From Batillaria attramentaria (lineage: Eukaryota; Mollusca; Gastropoda; Batillariidae), in assembly GCA_018292915.2 (NCBI GenBank), contig JACVVK020000315.1, positions 1-64,000 on the forward strand: DNA of 64,000 nt. The letters are read 5' to 3'. Below are positions 1-12,164 of this stretch, in pieces (positions within the stretch are counted from its first letter, which is position 1; the number at the start of each line of letters is the position of its first letter). The translations under genes were made by a program, and so were the position numbers. The notes below the pieces were generated by a model. It made no database searches, was not told the origin of the DNA, and worked only from the letters and a program-made list of their open reading frames with translations.

Positions 1-582
1 GAGGCAATGCCAATGCCTATTTCTTAAATTGTGTTTCAGCCAATGACTGAGTGTGTGAATGTGTATGTCAGTTTTGTATTTCCATGGTATGTTCGTGTAT
101 AGGCCTACATGTGTTTTTACTAAGAGGAGCAAAGCAGAGCAAAGCAAATTCTTCTTAATTGTAACTATGAATCTGTTGTATTTTTCTCCTGCTATGTCGC
201 TCTCTCGGTGCACTCGCAGAGAAGACACGGGATACAACTATATACTAATACTTTATTAACAGAAGATGCGTGGAGAACAAACTCATGAAAGAGGAAGAAC
301 CCAGAACGCTGTGCGGTGCTGCTTATAGTTATATACTAACAGGTCAGATCTAGAACATTCCGCAACTTACTGGCAAGTACGGAATCTGTCCAAGGTTACG
401 TAGTCTAGTGACGTTACTGCACTCGCATGTTCTAGGATGGTCTAGAAATTTCCATCGAAATGCAGTGACTTTTCGCGATCTCTACAACAGAATCGAATAA
501 ATCAATCCTATCTTATCTTATCTCATCTTAAAACTACACCTACGGCCCTACCCCCAAAACCCAGCCTATAATAGTACAATAC
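1..582. other. Unassigned sequence
   Basis: I see no gene, RNA or recognisable mobile element here. The 66-residue frame near 59-259 has no recognisable domain. Confidence 0.5.
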
Positions 583-818
583 ATACACACAACAAAAACA
601 CGGCAACCAGTTAAACATACACACAACAAAAACACGGCAACCAGTTAAACATACACACAACAAAAACACGGCAACCAGTTAAACATACACACAACAAAAA
701 CACGGCAACCAGTTAAACATACACACAACAAAAACACGGCAACCAGTTAAACATACACACAACAAAAACACGGCAACCAGTTAAACATACACACAACAAA
801 AACACGGCAACCAGTTAT
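583..818 (+). repeat. 34-bp minisatellite, about 7 copies
   Basis: About seven nearly identical head-to-tail copies of a 34-bp unit containing ACACAACAAAAACACGGCAA. A single stray copy of the unit lies at about 4708-4736, so the motif is also dispersed. Confidence 0.9.
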
Positions 819-974
819 AGGCCGTGAGCCAAGGCCGTCTAAAACGCACTCCATAGCCCCTGAGTTAAGCAATTTTTTCATATAATGAAAAATAATACAA
901 GGCTAGTGTATGGCAAAATCAGTGTTGTTTCCGTGTCGGTTCGGTCGGGTTAATGAATACGGACCTAATGAACA

Positions 975-1070
975 CTGACCAATTAGCGAAATTTTCAACC
1001 AATCAGCGTCTTTTAAAAAAAGTTACTGCGGCAGGGGCGTCCCTGACCGCGGCAATTTTAACCAATCATC
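975..1070 (+). promoter_or_regulatory. Candidate promoter with three CCAAT boxes
   Basis: Three CCAAT motifs stand at 979-983, 999-1003 and 1062-1066 within 90 bp, just before the candidate first exon below. No clear TATA box is seen. CCAAT clusters typically bind NF-Y; a promoter role here is inference. Confidence 0.4.
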
Positions 1071-1134
1071 TGGCTCAAATAGCAGTGGCCGCGAAACGAA
1101 AACGAAACGAAACGAAAACACGACAGACGCGTGT

Positions 1135-1403
1135 TTGGCTCAGGCGTCTTCGGAAGGTATTCGTACCAGATTGCAGTGTTCAGTTCATTTTGCAGGGAGT
1201 AAAGACATCACAGTTAAGTCCTTCACAGATCAAACATTTGCAAATACCCTTCGGTATGCGCAGCAATGGGGTTTGTTTGACTGTGCGAGCTCCCAAATCG
1301 CGCGGACTTTTCTTGATTCAAGTCATTCCTGTCAGCGGGAAGCAGAGTTACAGCGTCTGGGATACCATCGATCCTGTTACCAACGATTCATAAGAAGAGA
1401 CAG
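1135..1403 (+). CDS. Candidate exon A of an unrecognised two-exon gene
   Basis: An open frame runs into a canonical donor (CAG, then GTAAGT at 1404). The frame ends in phase 2 and joins without a stop to exon B at 1922. It starts at TTG or further upstream; no ATG in this frame was found, so a 5' exon or an incomplete model is possible. The encoded stretch has several Cys and a YHRSCYQRF motif. I loosely associate that motif with invertebrate multi-copy, transposon-linked proteins, but this is not secure. The overlapping frame 953-1393 has an ATG but stops 10 nt before the donor. Confidence 0.35.
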
Positions 1404-1663
1404 GTAAGTGGATGCTTCTTCGCCCGTAGTGCAGTCTTGATATTTCTGCCCTACTGACCCCAGCCGGTGGATTTTAAATTGATCTATACTGAGTATAGAT
1501 TTGACGATGATGCGATGCTAGTACTTGCAGTGTTTTCGGGTTGAGAGGGGGGGGGGGAGTTTTGTGTGTGTGTTTGGAGGGGGGGGGAGGGGAGAGATGA
1601 GAGGTCAGTTGGTAGACTCACAGGCGGGGAAAGAGTGCACAGGAACCTACATTAAACTAGAAA

Positions 1664-1696
<33 letters not shown>

Positions 1697-1921
1697 ACAG
1701 AGAGAGAGAGAGACTGAGTGCTTCACTCTCATAAAGTTTAATAGTGTTGGTGCACAGCAGTTTGTGAGGTATCAACTGTGAATTGAAATTTTATATTTTG
1801 CCCTATGTACATGTACTTCACACCAATAACTATTGCTGATGCATCTAATCACACTATTTGTATGCATCTAATCACACTATTTGTCATTTGATGTTTGTTA
1901 CATAGTGTGTTCACTTTTCAG

Positions 1922-2063
1922 TTCTGTGTCTGTGGACAGGCTTGAATTACTTCAGCGTCAAGCAGAGAAGATAAATGCAAGTGCGCCTGCTGACAGTGCA
2001 GATGGAGGTCTGATCCAGCCACCACCACCACCTCGAGCAAAGCAAATTAGAAGCTCTGTCTAG
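1922..2063 (+). CDS. Candidate exon B of the same gene (3' coding end)
   Basis: A pyrimidine-rich tract and CAG precede position 1922. The frame continues from exon A, adding 46 codons and a stop at 2061-2063. Visible features are a short helical stretch (DRLELLQRQAEK), a five-proline run and a basic end. I do not recognise the protein. Phase agreement between donor and acceptor is the main support. Confidence 0.35.
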
Positions 2064-2637
2064 CCCCCTGCAAACACGCCTTCCTGTAGCAAACTCAGTG
2101 GTTTAACAATAACATTAACAAACTGTGACTGTAAAGGAGTGGATTAGTTTTATTTGAACAACAGTCTTTGGACCAAATAGTAAACAAATTGACTGGCTTG
2201 GTTTTTTTATTCATGGACTGATTTTTGGATTTTCCTGCTGGATGGCCATCGTCTGTGAAGCATGGACTGCTGGTGTTGTTTACTGCAGAAACTGTTCTTG
2301 CAAACTCTGTTTTATGACAAACTGTGACTGTAAAGGAATGGCTTTGAGCAACAATCTATGTTCAAGTTCAAGTTCATGTTCATGTTCAAATTACTTTATT
2401 TATCCCTCATGGGGCAATTAAATGTTCGGACATAAGGGACTAATTGATTGGCTTGGTGTTTTCCTGCAAGTGTTGTTGAAATGGCCTCTTTTGCTGAGTA
2501 AGCAGAGCTTGTACTTAGAGTGGAACATAGGCCCCCAGGAACCTCTCCTGGCCACCACCAAGAGGTGGAAGCTTACCTGTTTCGGGCATATCACTCGACA
2601 TGACAGCCTATGCTAGACCGTCATGCAAAATGTGTTG

Positions 2638-2935
2638 CTACACGCCACTTACTACACCACTACACCCCACTTGCTACACCACTACACCCCACTTGCTACA
2701 CCACTACACCCCACTTGCTACACTGCTACACCCCACTCAAGTTGCTACACCACTACACTACACACCGATACTCTGCTACACCCCACTTGCTACACCACTA
2801 CACCGGCACCACTTACTACACCACTACACCCCACTTGCTACACCACTACACCCCACTTGCTACACCACTACACCCCACTTGCTACACCACTACACCCCAC
2901 TTGCTACACCGATACTCTGTTAACCCACTTGCTAC
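2638..2935 (+). repeat. Minisatellite, arm 1 of an inverted pair
   Basis: Tandem 22-23 bp units containing CTACACCACTACACCCCACTTG. All three forward frames stay open because the repeat lacks stops; these are not genes. The reverse-complement unit forms the array at 3660-3890. Confidence 0.9.
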
Positions 2936-3659
2936 ACAATAAATGAATAATCTGCTACACAGCACTGATTTGCTACCCCAGTACGCTGCTACATTCCCTA
3001 AATACACTGCTACCGTGTGACTGCCATACATCACTTACAACAATTTTGAAACTCTGTGTGTGTGTGTGTGGAGAGAGAGAGTATCATGTCTAGACATTCC
3101 GTCAATCCGCAAAGCAAGCGAAGAAATAAAAAATGAGTGAATTTTATGTAACAAACGCCCCCTTCCCCCCCCCCCCCCCCCCCCAACAAAAACACAAATA
3201 TTTCACATGACATGCAATTGAAAGTACATGTACTTTCTGGGTAACCTAAAAATGAAATACTGATATTGACACTTCAAAACTGACATAGTGGAGGGTTCTT
3301 TTTTTTTTTTACCCACATTATACAACAGAAATCATGGAATAACAAAACAGGAATTAAATGTCATTTTTGTTGTACAGTCAAACAGTCATGCTAGGGACTG
3401 AGTCAAACTGGCCGTCTTAGACAGGTGACTGGCTTTTACAGGGTGCAATGTTCCGGCAGAAAACGTGCCTAACCTTTCAAACTGACATCCTACATGTGAT
3501 CAGACAGGTCTAGCAAGTATACATGACACGTTCCTGCTTTTAAATAGCGCAGAATTGCCGTGATTCTGTTAATAGGAATCAGTGTGTTTGACTTGTACCT
3601 ATTAACAAATTTTTGTAAGTGTTGTATGGCAAAGCCACACAATAACAATGTCTTTACTA

Positions 3660-3890
3660 CAATACTAGGGTGTAGCAGAGTAGTGGTGTAGCAAGTGGGG
3701 TGTAGCAGTGTAGTAAGTGGGGTGTAGTGGTGTAGCAAGTGGGGTGTAGCAGTGTAGTAAGTGGGGTGTAGCAGTGTAGTAAGTGGGGTGTAGCAACTGG
3801 GGTGTAGCAGTGTAGTAAGTGGGGTGTAGTGGTGGAGCAAGTGGGGTGCAGTGGTGTAGTAAGTGGGGTGTAGCAACACATTTTTATATA
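3660..3890 (-). repeat. Minisatellite, arm 2 of an inverted pair
   Basis: Units of GTGGGGTGTAGCAGTGTAGTAA are the reverse complement of the array at 2638-2935. The outer edges also match in inverted orientation: TGTGTTGCTACACGCCACTTA near 2630 against its complement near 3865-3885. Confidence 0.85.
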
Positions 3891-5140
3891 TGCCCCCACC
3901 CCCACCCCACCCCTGATGATGCAACAGTCAAGGGATTGATTGACTGCACACATAACGTGACCTTGCAAGGATGTTGTGGTTGTTGTTGAATCTAAAATAC
4001 CAACATAATTTTTTGTATGTTAATTAGGTTCAATTTAACCCCTTGTGTACTGATCTTGTCAAATCCCATATACAGTGCAGAATTTATGCAACAATACAAA
4101 TGTCTATTAAGATTTGATTCTGTCCTTCCATTGTGCAAGAGCTTACAGTACACATAAACAAAAACAAAACATGATTCATGACTTTTGGTCACGGCTAATA
4201 AAGGGTTAATTTGAACAAACTCTGCTTTCTTTACTACTAATCATATAATTTAGTGCAGCATAATTTGTGATTTGTTGTTTATTGCGTTTTCACTTTGAAT
4301 ACCGGTTAAAGCCCTTTAAAAAAAAAAAAAACTGTACAGAAATTTGCTCTTTAAAAGTGCTGCATCAGCAAAAAATGGCTATTTCTGCGCAAACACTTAT
4401 CTTTTTTGAACACATATTACAACTGAAATGCATGTGCAAAATATCTGTTCAGGTTTTGACTCAGGGAATAAAAAAAAAACATCTTGCTCATTGTTCATTT
4501 AGCATCCGAGCTAAATCACATTTTTGTTATTTTTCGTTAACTTTAGACCAAAATACCGAGTTAATCCTACCACTTATACACCGTAACAAAGTTGATTTTG
4601 AATCTGTATACAAAACTCTACCTGAAACACCAAAAATTTGTTTGCTTAAACGTAGGGCTATGAAATGCAAAACTAAGCTGTTTAGATGCGTTCGTCCCGC
4701 CGCCTAGTTAAACATACACACAACAAAAACACGGCAGTCTCAATCACCTAATGCTCATAATTTTTTTTTTTTTCAGTAAAAATAATTCTGCCAAAGCACT
4801 CAGCAGTGGCTTTTCGCGATCTCTACAACAGTAGATCAAAATTAGAACTGTCACGCAGGAGAGGATTACACAGATCTAAAATATTACTGTATAAGATCTT
4901 CGCTGATGCCAGCAATGCGCGTGATCTAAATGACATGCACTGGGAAGATCAGTTTGGAAGGTCACCTCCAACACCATCAGTTTGATTAAAAGATATTGAT
5001 GGACATAATTTTATACACAAAGGCGAGTGAGTCAACAGTTTAGTTATCACGAGTAAACACAGATTCTGGAACACTGTGTACTTTAGGGATTACGGTGGCA
5101 AGGAAACGTGTAGGGTTTTGTTTCGAGATGGAGGCAATGC
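3891..5140. other. Unassigned sequence
   Basis: AT-rich sequence without a supported gene. The 146-residue frame at 4267-4707 contains several poly-K runs from A-tracts and no recognisable domain. Confidence 0.4.
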
Positions 5141-5151
5141 CACGAGAGAGA

Positions 5152-5153
5152 GA

Positions 5154-5189
<36 letters not shown>

Positions 5190-5342
5190 ATTTTATTACA
5201 TAAGGATTGAGATATAGGTTCACGAGAACCTGTCTGACAATCTGTCCTTGCTAAACAACAACAACAATCATAAGATTATAAAAAGACGAAGGGGAAAGAG
5301 AGAAAAAAAGCTAAATCAAAATACAAAACAAGAATATTCATG

Positions 5343-5406
<64 letters not shown>
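5152..5406. repeat. ATG and CA microsatellites
   Basis: A (GATGAT)n tract at about 5154-5188 and a 60-bp (CA)n tract at 5345-5406. Confidence 0.95.
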
Positions 5407-5409
<3 letters not shown>

Positions 5410-6660
5410 ATACGAGCGTACGCTTAGACACGTGCAGACTCACATTTCTAGAAGCTGCGCATAGATCAAATTGCATATACACGTGATGTATATCCTGTAT
5501 GACTGGTCATTTTGAGGGAGATAAGCCTTTACAGTAGTACATAAAAGAGGCAATACTTGGAGGATTTATCCTTTCTCTTGAAAGTGTTTAAAAAATTCTT
5601 TCTTGAACATCTTGCGTGAATCAATTGACTTTATGGTATTTGGAAGCCTGTTCCACAAAGAAGCACCCGAAAAAGAGAAGCTAGAGATCAATGCGAGGTC
5701 GTGGTAGCTGAAGTGTACTGTTACGTGAACTTCGGTGTCGCTGAAGAGGAGTCTCAAAGAGGGCGGACAAGTAGGGTGGTGCGTCACCCCGAAATACTTT
5801 ATGGAGTAACATATATTTTTTAAACTCTAGTTGCTGTTTAAAGGTAAAAGATATAATTTCTGTAGCTTTTCTTCTGTTGTCAGAGAAGAGTCAAAAGTGA
5901 CTAATTTAACTGCCCTGCGCTGGAGAGAGTCTAGTCTTTGAAAATGAACATGACTAATTCCATCCCATATAGTAGATGCATATTCAGTAAGACTTTTAAT
6001 ATGGGCATGGGAAAAAAGTTTCCGACCTTCGATATTAATTATATCTTTTAATTTTGAAAGTTGTTTTTTTTTTTTTTTTTTTGACACAGTACGACAGGTG
6101 TTGTTTATATGGGCCTCCCACTTTAATTGCTTATCGACAGTGACACCCAGGAGTCGGGGTGTCGACACTTGCTCAGTAGGTTCTGTGCCTATGGAGACGG
6201 TAAGTGACGTTGGTGATTTTGTCTAGTAGTTATTTGCATGCTTTTTGTCTTAGACGAATTTAAACCCATACGGTTGTCAGTACACCAGTCTGCTATCTCC
6301 TGAAGACTATTTTGAAGAGTGGCACTAATGTCTGGTACATTTTTCGCCGAGATGTGTAATGACGTGTCGTCGGCAAACAAGGCACATTTTACGTTTTGGT
6401 TAGATATATAAAGGGGTAAGTCGTTAATAAAAATACAAAATAGCAATGGAGCGAGTATGGAGCCTTGGGGTACGCCAAAATTAACATTTCCTTCATCAGA
6501 AAGACTTCCATAAAGAAAAACACTTTGGAGAGAGAGAGAGAGATGAAATGGACCTTTATCTCCAACGTTAAAAGTTTTTGGTCCGCAAACCAGTATTACA
6601 ACTACAAAGTAAGGATAGTATTCAAAAAAGAGTACATGCATAACGACAAGAACAAACACA
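5200..6660 (-). mobile_element. LINE fragment, reverse-transcriptase 3' half
   Basis: Minus-strand frames at 6189-6659, 5827-6168 and 5566-5787 read in order as the later part of a non-LTR retrotransposon reverse transcriptase. They include the GVPQGSILAPLLF block, the catalytic-type FADDTS motif, and the C-terminal tail ending in a region with WNRLP. The frames are broken by frameshifts and a poly-K stretch over a T-tract near 6062-6082. It is 5'-truncated and dead, with related copies at 6722-7530 and 52230-53480. Confidence 0.8.
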
Positions 6661-6721
6661 AAAATGTATTAATAATAAAACAAAATGCGCGCGCGCACCC
6701 TCGCTCACTCAAACACTAGAG

Positions 6722-7530
6722 ATAACGATAACGATCCTTTATTTTACAACGGAAGAAGTTATAGGCATACAAAGACCATTTTCAAACTTGCCGTTGCTAC
6801 ACTACCATAAAAAAAAAAGAAAATTCAAAAAAAGACTAAGAAGAGAAGGAGAAAAAAATTACCTAAGAAAAGGAAATCGCACACAACTCGCGCGGCAAGC
6901 ATAATTATAAACAAAATCATGATATCAGTTATGATGTACATACTCATGGGACTAGCGCAGGTGTACCATTGTTTATGTAAATTGCGTGACAGGTTTTACT
7001 GGTAAGAAGTGAACTTTGGTGAATGGGCAAGACGGATGGGTTGTAAATAATTTATGCAGTTTCTGATGCCAGGTGGTTGAAGAGACTTTTCCTGAATGAT
7101 CACTGCGATCCATTGTTAGTAATGCTTAGAGGGAGGTTGTTCCAAAGAGAGGCACCGGAGAAGCAGAGACTTGATTTGAAAATATCTATTCTCGGACGTG
7201 GCGGTACAAAGCGTTGCGTTGATGAGGGTTAGCGTGGATCAGACGAGGCAAAGAGGCTGCTGATGTATTGTGGCAGAACGCCTTTGCGGATTTTGAACAT
7301 AAACATACCTTTACTTAAGATCAGATGTTTCGGAAGCGAGAGCATTTCTAGCTTTTGGAGTTTCCGGTCAGTTGTTAGTGTGGGGTCGGGAAGGATCAAT
7401 TTTGCTGCTCTCCTGTGTAAGGAGTTTAGTCTCTTCAAATGGACATCACTGCATCCGTCCCAGAGTGTGGACGAATAGTCAATGTGGGGTTTAATATTGG
7501 CAGTATAAAACAATTTTCGAGAGAGAGGGG
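6722..7530 (-). mobile_element. LINE fragment, RT tail plus 3' UTR
   Basis: The minus-strand frame 7229-7530 encodes the C-terminal part of the same LINE type (IDYSSTLWDG, then RRAAKLILPDP). It continues into a 3' UTR whose end, near 6722-6800, resembles the tails at 53400-53480 and 61710-61790 (..CCGTTG..AAAATAAAG). Strongly 5'-truncated. Confidence 0.75.
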
Positions 7531-7604
7531 ATGGGGGGTGGGGGTGGATGGGCAGGGGTGTAACTTTCTTTTTCTTCACGTAAGAGTGATATCAAAGACA
7601 GGAC

Positions 7605-7690
7605 AATGAAGAAAAAGCCCGCACAAAGTTTTGGCTCCCTGGCACGATTCGAACTCACCACCTGAGTACTGAAGGTCCAATACTTTAAAA
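7605..7690 (-). repeat. Possible tRNA-like SINE remnant
   Basis: On the minus strand a B-box-like GAGTTCGAATC follows an anticodon-arm-like stretch. No complete cloverleaf can be drawn, so this is scored as a remnant and not as a tRNA gene. Confidence 0.3.
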
Positions 7691-7904
7691 CTTGAAAAAA
7701 AAGTCGAAAACCAGCTTCAAATCCACAATCTTATTTAATGGTAATAATTCGTAAACACGTAAAGATAAATTAATCAAACTCCAAAGCTGTGTTGACAAGA
7801 TGTCAGACGTCACGCGGTAGCAAAACATCGTCACTTCCACTCCCGCTACATCGTGCCGCAGCTTTAATGGTTCATATAATGATGTGTTAAACTTGTGTTC
7901 CCAC

Positions 7905-9238
7905 ATTGTACTCTGTCCTATATCTTTTTCTATATTGGTGTGTAAATGTCCCCACCTTGTATTCTGTCTTATGTGTTTTTCTGTAAAGTGTTTGTGTCCC
8001 CCACCTTGTACTCTGTCCTGTGTTTTTTTCTATAATGATGTGTTTGTTCCCACCTTGTACTCTGTCTAATGTGTTTTTCTGTAAAGTGTTTGTGTCCCCC
8101 ACCTTGTATTCTGTCCTGTGTGTTTTTCTATAATGATGTGTTTGTTCCGACTTGTACTCTGTCCGATGTGTTTTTCTATAATGGTGTGTTTGTGTCCCCA
8201 CCTTGTACTGTGACCTATGTGTTTTTTCTATAACAATGTGTTGTGTCCCCACCTTGTAATCTGACCTGTGTGTTTTTCTGTAATGACGTGTTTGTCCCCA
8301 CCTTGTACTCTGTCCTGTGTTTTTTTCTATAATGATGTGTTTGTTCCCACCTTGTACTCTGTCTAATGTGTTTTTTCTGTAAAGTGTTTGTGTCCCCCAC
8401 CTTGTATTCTGTCCTGTGTGTTTTTCTATAATGATGTGTTTGTTCCCACCTTGTATTCTGTCTAATGTGTTTTTCTGTAAAGTGTTTGTGTCCCCCACCT
8501 TTTTTCTATAACAATGTGTTGTGTCCCCACCTTGTAATCTGACCTGTGTGTTTTTCTGTAATGACGTGTTTGTCCCCACCTTGTACTCTGTCCTGTGTGT
8601 TTTTCTATAATGATGTGTTTGTCCCCACCTTGTACTCTGTCCTGTGTGTTTTCCTATTATAATGTGTTTGTCCCCACCTTGTACTTTGTCCTGTGTGTTT
8701 TTCTATAATGATGTGTTTGTGTCCCCACCTTGTACTCTGTCCTGTGTGTTTTTCTATTATAATGTGTTGTGTCCCCACCTTGTACTCTGTCCTGTGTTTT
8801 TTTTTTTATAATGATGTGTTTGTGTCCCAACCTTGTACTCTGTCCGATGTGTTTTTCGATAATAATGTGTTGTGTCCCCACCTTGTACTCTGTCCTGTGT
8901 GTTTTTTTTTAATAATGATGTGTTTGTGTCCCCACCTTGTACTCTGTCCGATGTGTTTTTCGATAATAATGTGTTGTGTCCCCACCTTGTACACTGACCT
9001 GTGTGTTTTCTATAATAATGTGTTGTGTCCCCATCTTGTACTCTGTCCTGTGTGTTTTTCTATAATGATGTGTTTGTCCCAACCTTATACTCTGTCCTAT
9101 GTTTGTTTGTTTTTTCTATAATGATGTGTTTGTCCCCACCTTGTACTCTGTCCTGTGTGTTTTCCTATAATGATGTGTTTGTCCCCACCTTGTACTGTGT
9201 CCTATGTGTTTTTCTATAATAATGTGTTGTGTCCCCAC
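7905..9238 (-). repeat. 46-50 bp minisatellite carrying exon-8 donor copies
   Basis: Around 27 tandem units. On the minus strand each contains GACAGAGTACAAGGTGGGG, the sequence spanning the exon 8 to intron junction at 9239, followed by a spacer with TATAGAAAAACACAC. The array begins exactly at the exon. Its long minus-strand frames, such as 7887-8579, only reflect the absence of stops in the unit. Confidence 0.9.
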
Positions 9239-9400
9239 CTTGTACTCTGTCGAGTTTGACCAGGCCCACAGGATCCCCATTGTCGTCAAAAGCGATGGGT
9301 CCCCGAACTCCCATGAACGAGACGTTGAGGAGACTGTTGTAAATGATGTCACTCATCTCCCGGTCTTCGTACGTGAAGTTCTCCAGACCTTTTGTGCTGC
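9239..9400 (-). CDS. GABA-B receptor-like, coding exon 8
   Basis: This exon encodes the stretch GLENFTYEDREMSDIIYNSL, then a GVRGPIAFDDNGDPVG segment. The latter is the class C GPCR ligand-domain strand seen in GABA-B receptors as FxGVSGxVxFD. The acceptor is TTTTAACAG before 9400 and the donor is AAG/GTGGGG at 9238. It enters in phase 1 and joins exon 7 through a shared Gly codon. N-glycosylation sites NFT and NVS fit an extracellular location. No following exon is recognisable to the left, so the last part of the ligand domain, the seven helices and the tail are missing from view. The donor is embedded in the adjacent minisatellite. Confidence 0.85.
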
Positions 9401-9670
9401 CTGTTAAAACCATAATACCCATTATACAATGCCTGATCACACAATACATTACCCATTATATATTAGCTGATAACACCACAGTATCCATTATATATTGGCT
9501 GATAACACCACAGTATCCATTATATATTGCCTTATAACACAGTACAATACCCATTGTGCCTGACAACACAACAATATCCATAACATATTGCCTGATAACA
9601 GCACAATGCCCATTATATACTGCCTGATAACACCAAAACACCCATTATATATTGTCTGATAACACACTGC
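9401..9670. repeat. 30-35 bp degenerate minisatellite, left part
   Basis: Units resembling CCATTATATATTGCCTGATAACAC repeat up to the acceptor side of exon 8. The same unit resumes at about 12165, so the array was split by the nested insertions at 9671-12160. Confidence 0.8.
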
Positions 9671-9809
9671 TTTGGAAATGGTCAGCCCACAAAATTTGAA
9701 AATAAATGCAATTCTAAATTCCGAAACAGAGCGTTGAGCCGGTTCAAGAAACTGAGTAAAGCGCCTATACAATACTCAGTTATATTCTTCTTCTTATTAT
9801 TATTATTAT
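9671..9809 (+). mobile_element. SINE 3' part with ATT tail
   Basis: This matches, in the opposite orientation, the body of the SINE at 19901-20295 (shared AATGCAATTCTAAATTCCGAAA). It ends in AAAGCGCC..(ATT)n and lacks the tRNA-like head. The ATT tail is interrupted by the LTR-like element that starts at 9810. Confidence 0.7.
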
Positions 9810-11425
9810 TGTAACATGTACAACCCGCTGGGTTGTAAAACCTTGTACATGTTACCAGACACGACTAATGGGAAGAAACTCTTGTTGCTTTGTTGGTTTG
9901 GAAAGGGAGACAATCTATAGTAATGTGATTTCAGATAATTGTTTTATTATTTTGTTTTATTTTATGATTGTTTCTTTGTGTTTGAAGGGGTTACAGAAAA
10001 TAAGAGTTTTATGTTTTTATTTGATAAGAAAAAATAAGTTATATGCAAATTAGTTTCCCATGAGGCACTTTGTCTTGTCTCGGGCTGTGAGGAAGACGGG
10101 TTTTTGTGGTGTCTGTTGTGTCAACACTGACTTTGTGGGTGCCAATCAGGTAAATATTATGATAAATTACTGTATGAAGTTATGAAGTATTGTTTTATAT
10201 GTTGTTGTGTGTTTTTGATGGTTAAATTGGAGGGATGATAAGAGATTTTGTAGATAGGAAAGTTCTTGGGTTTTGTTTGTTTTCATTGGGAATGAATGGA
10301 GGTTTGATTAGTATTGAAAGATTGATTTTGATAGTATGATATTTGTATTGTGTAATGTTTTAGGTTAGAAAGGTAGTTGGGGAAAAGTGTAAAGTTTGGG
10401 GAAGAATGTTTTTGGTAAGAATTTTGGTTTGAGAAGTCTTGTAAAATAAAATATGTTTTGGCGGGAGTTTGGGCGGAAACGGAAGATAAAACAGTGGTTT
10501 TATTGTTTGTTTGTATTGTGGAAATCTGTCACTGATATGGGATACTTTCATACTGAGTGGATCTTTCATTATTCTAGTTGGGAATAGATGGATGATCTGT
10601 ATGAAAGGGGAGATAGCTAGATGTTGGTATACATTTGTGCTGTCATTTAACAAGTGATTGGTTGCTTGTTGGAATATTGTGTACAGTACTCCTCGCTTAA
10701 CGTCACTACCGTTTAAGGTCACACCTCTGATAAGATCAATCAGGTTGTTGGTCCCGGCCAAAAGCCTTCTTTGTACCATTTAGAATTCCTCGCTTAGCGT
10801 CACCTCGGATAAGGGAAAACCTCGGATTACGTCACCCCCGTTTTGGTTCCCAAATGGAGAAGACTACCGCTTAAGATGAAATCCATGTGATGAGAGTGGC
10901 TTCCCTTGGAAACAACACCCGGATTTGCACTGCGAGGCGAAGACGAAACAGACGAATTTTTATTTCATTTTTATTCCACGAGATGATACCCAAAGAATGA
11001 AAATGGAAACTGAAAGGGGGGGGGGGGGGGGGCTTGTTTTTGATGAACTGACGATAAAGATAGTTTACCGCAGATGAGTATACTTACAAAAGATTTCTTA
11101 TTTCGTTCAGGGTCCTTTTAGATCTAGAAATTGGTACAATCTTTGTGAAAGATAAGAGCTGGAATGCAGGGAGCAATGTGGCGATATGATGGTGGTGGTG
11201 GTGATACTTATGTTGTTAGAGAGGGAGGGAGGGGAGGGGGGGGGAGAGCGAGAGACCTGGTTAATTTCTAGGCTTAGTCGGAAGGCAAGTTGAAGTACTT
11301 TCGCTGTTCACGAAACATCAGTGCAACCATCCCTCAACAGGGGCGATCCACAGGGTTCGGAAAAAAAAAAATAAAAAGGGGGGGTGGGGGGGGGGTATAT
11401 GTATGCATTTGCGTTCGTTTGTGCT

Positions 11426-11494
<69 letters not shown>

Positions 11495-12145
11495 AATTAC
11501 ATATTTTGGCGGAAAGTCTTTCGGTCTAAAATTAGAAAAAATGACATAATCGCCAAATATTGAGCTCCTCGGATAAGATCAAGTTTTTTACTGGTAGTTG
11601 ATCTTATCAGAGGACTGTTTAGCGTGCCCCTCGGATAAGATCAAAAAAAGTTTTGGTCCCGTGGGGGGTCACCTTAAGCGAGGAGTACTGTAGTTTGCTT
11701 TATTTGCTACTACTAGTGAATCTGATCAAAAGCAAACATGACTTTATTCTGTATTGGTTAAGATTATGATTCTTGTTATCTGGAGTGATAACTTGTGAAT
11801 TTAATGGTTCACTCTGTGACTAGGAAGGATTTCATTTGTAAGATAGTTTAGTAATTTTTGTGGTTGTTTATTGTGTTAATTATAGTTACTGTTTTGTTTT
11901 GTTTCAGTGCCCATCTGAATACCTGAATCAGTGATTGAGACTTTGAGTTTAAATGACTTTGAATAAGTTTCTGCATGACTTTGAATGAGTTTCTGATTGA
12001 GACTCTGAATGAGACTTTGAATGAGTTTCTGAATGGGACTTTGGATGTGACTCTGAGTTCTGAATGCTCTGAGTCTGCAAATAAACATTATCAAGAAGAT
12101 CGACATCTTGTGTGCCCTTTTTCTGGAGCCAAAAAAGTGGTTACA
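9810..12145. mobile_element. Probable solo LTR containing a nested DNA element
   Basis: The segment starts TGTAACATGTACAACCC and ends GTGGTTACA, with ATT-repeat target sequence on both sides that is compatible with a short duplication. Inside are a polyadenylation signal (AATAAA near 12081) and a long inverted repeat at the 5' end (GTAACATGTACAA and TTGTACATGTTAC). Removing the nested 1-kb element leaves about 1.3 kb, a plausible Gypsy-type LTR size. No internal gag-pol is present. The call rests on termini only. Confidence 0.45.
10684..11690. mobile_element. Non-autonomous DNA transposon, pogo/Tigger-like ends, TA duplication
   Basis: The left end CAGTACTCCTCGCTTAA and right end TTAAGCGAGGAGTACTG are perfect inverted repeats flanked by TA on each side. 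The interior has no transposase but contains sub-terminal repeats of CTCGGATAAGATCAA, a poly-G tract and a long GT tract. It is inserted in the LTR-like element. The TA duplication and CAGT-type end suggest the pogo/mariner superfamily. Confidence 0.75.
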
Positions 12146-12164
12146 ATTATTATTATTATTAAAA

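Noticed and set aside
4267..4707. 146-codon plus-strand frame
   Set aside because: Low-complexity Lys runs from A-tracts and no recognisable features.
7887..9449. Minus- and plus-strand frames with repeated HIIIEK or YSVLC words
   Set aside because: Repeat translations, except the short piece 9239-9400, which is a true exon.
10360..10779. 139-codon minus-strand frame
   Set aside because: It crosses the edge of the inverted-repeat element and has no domain.
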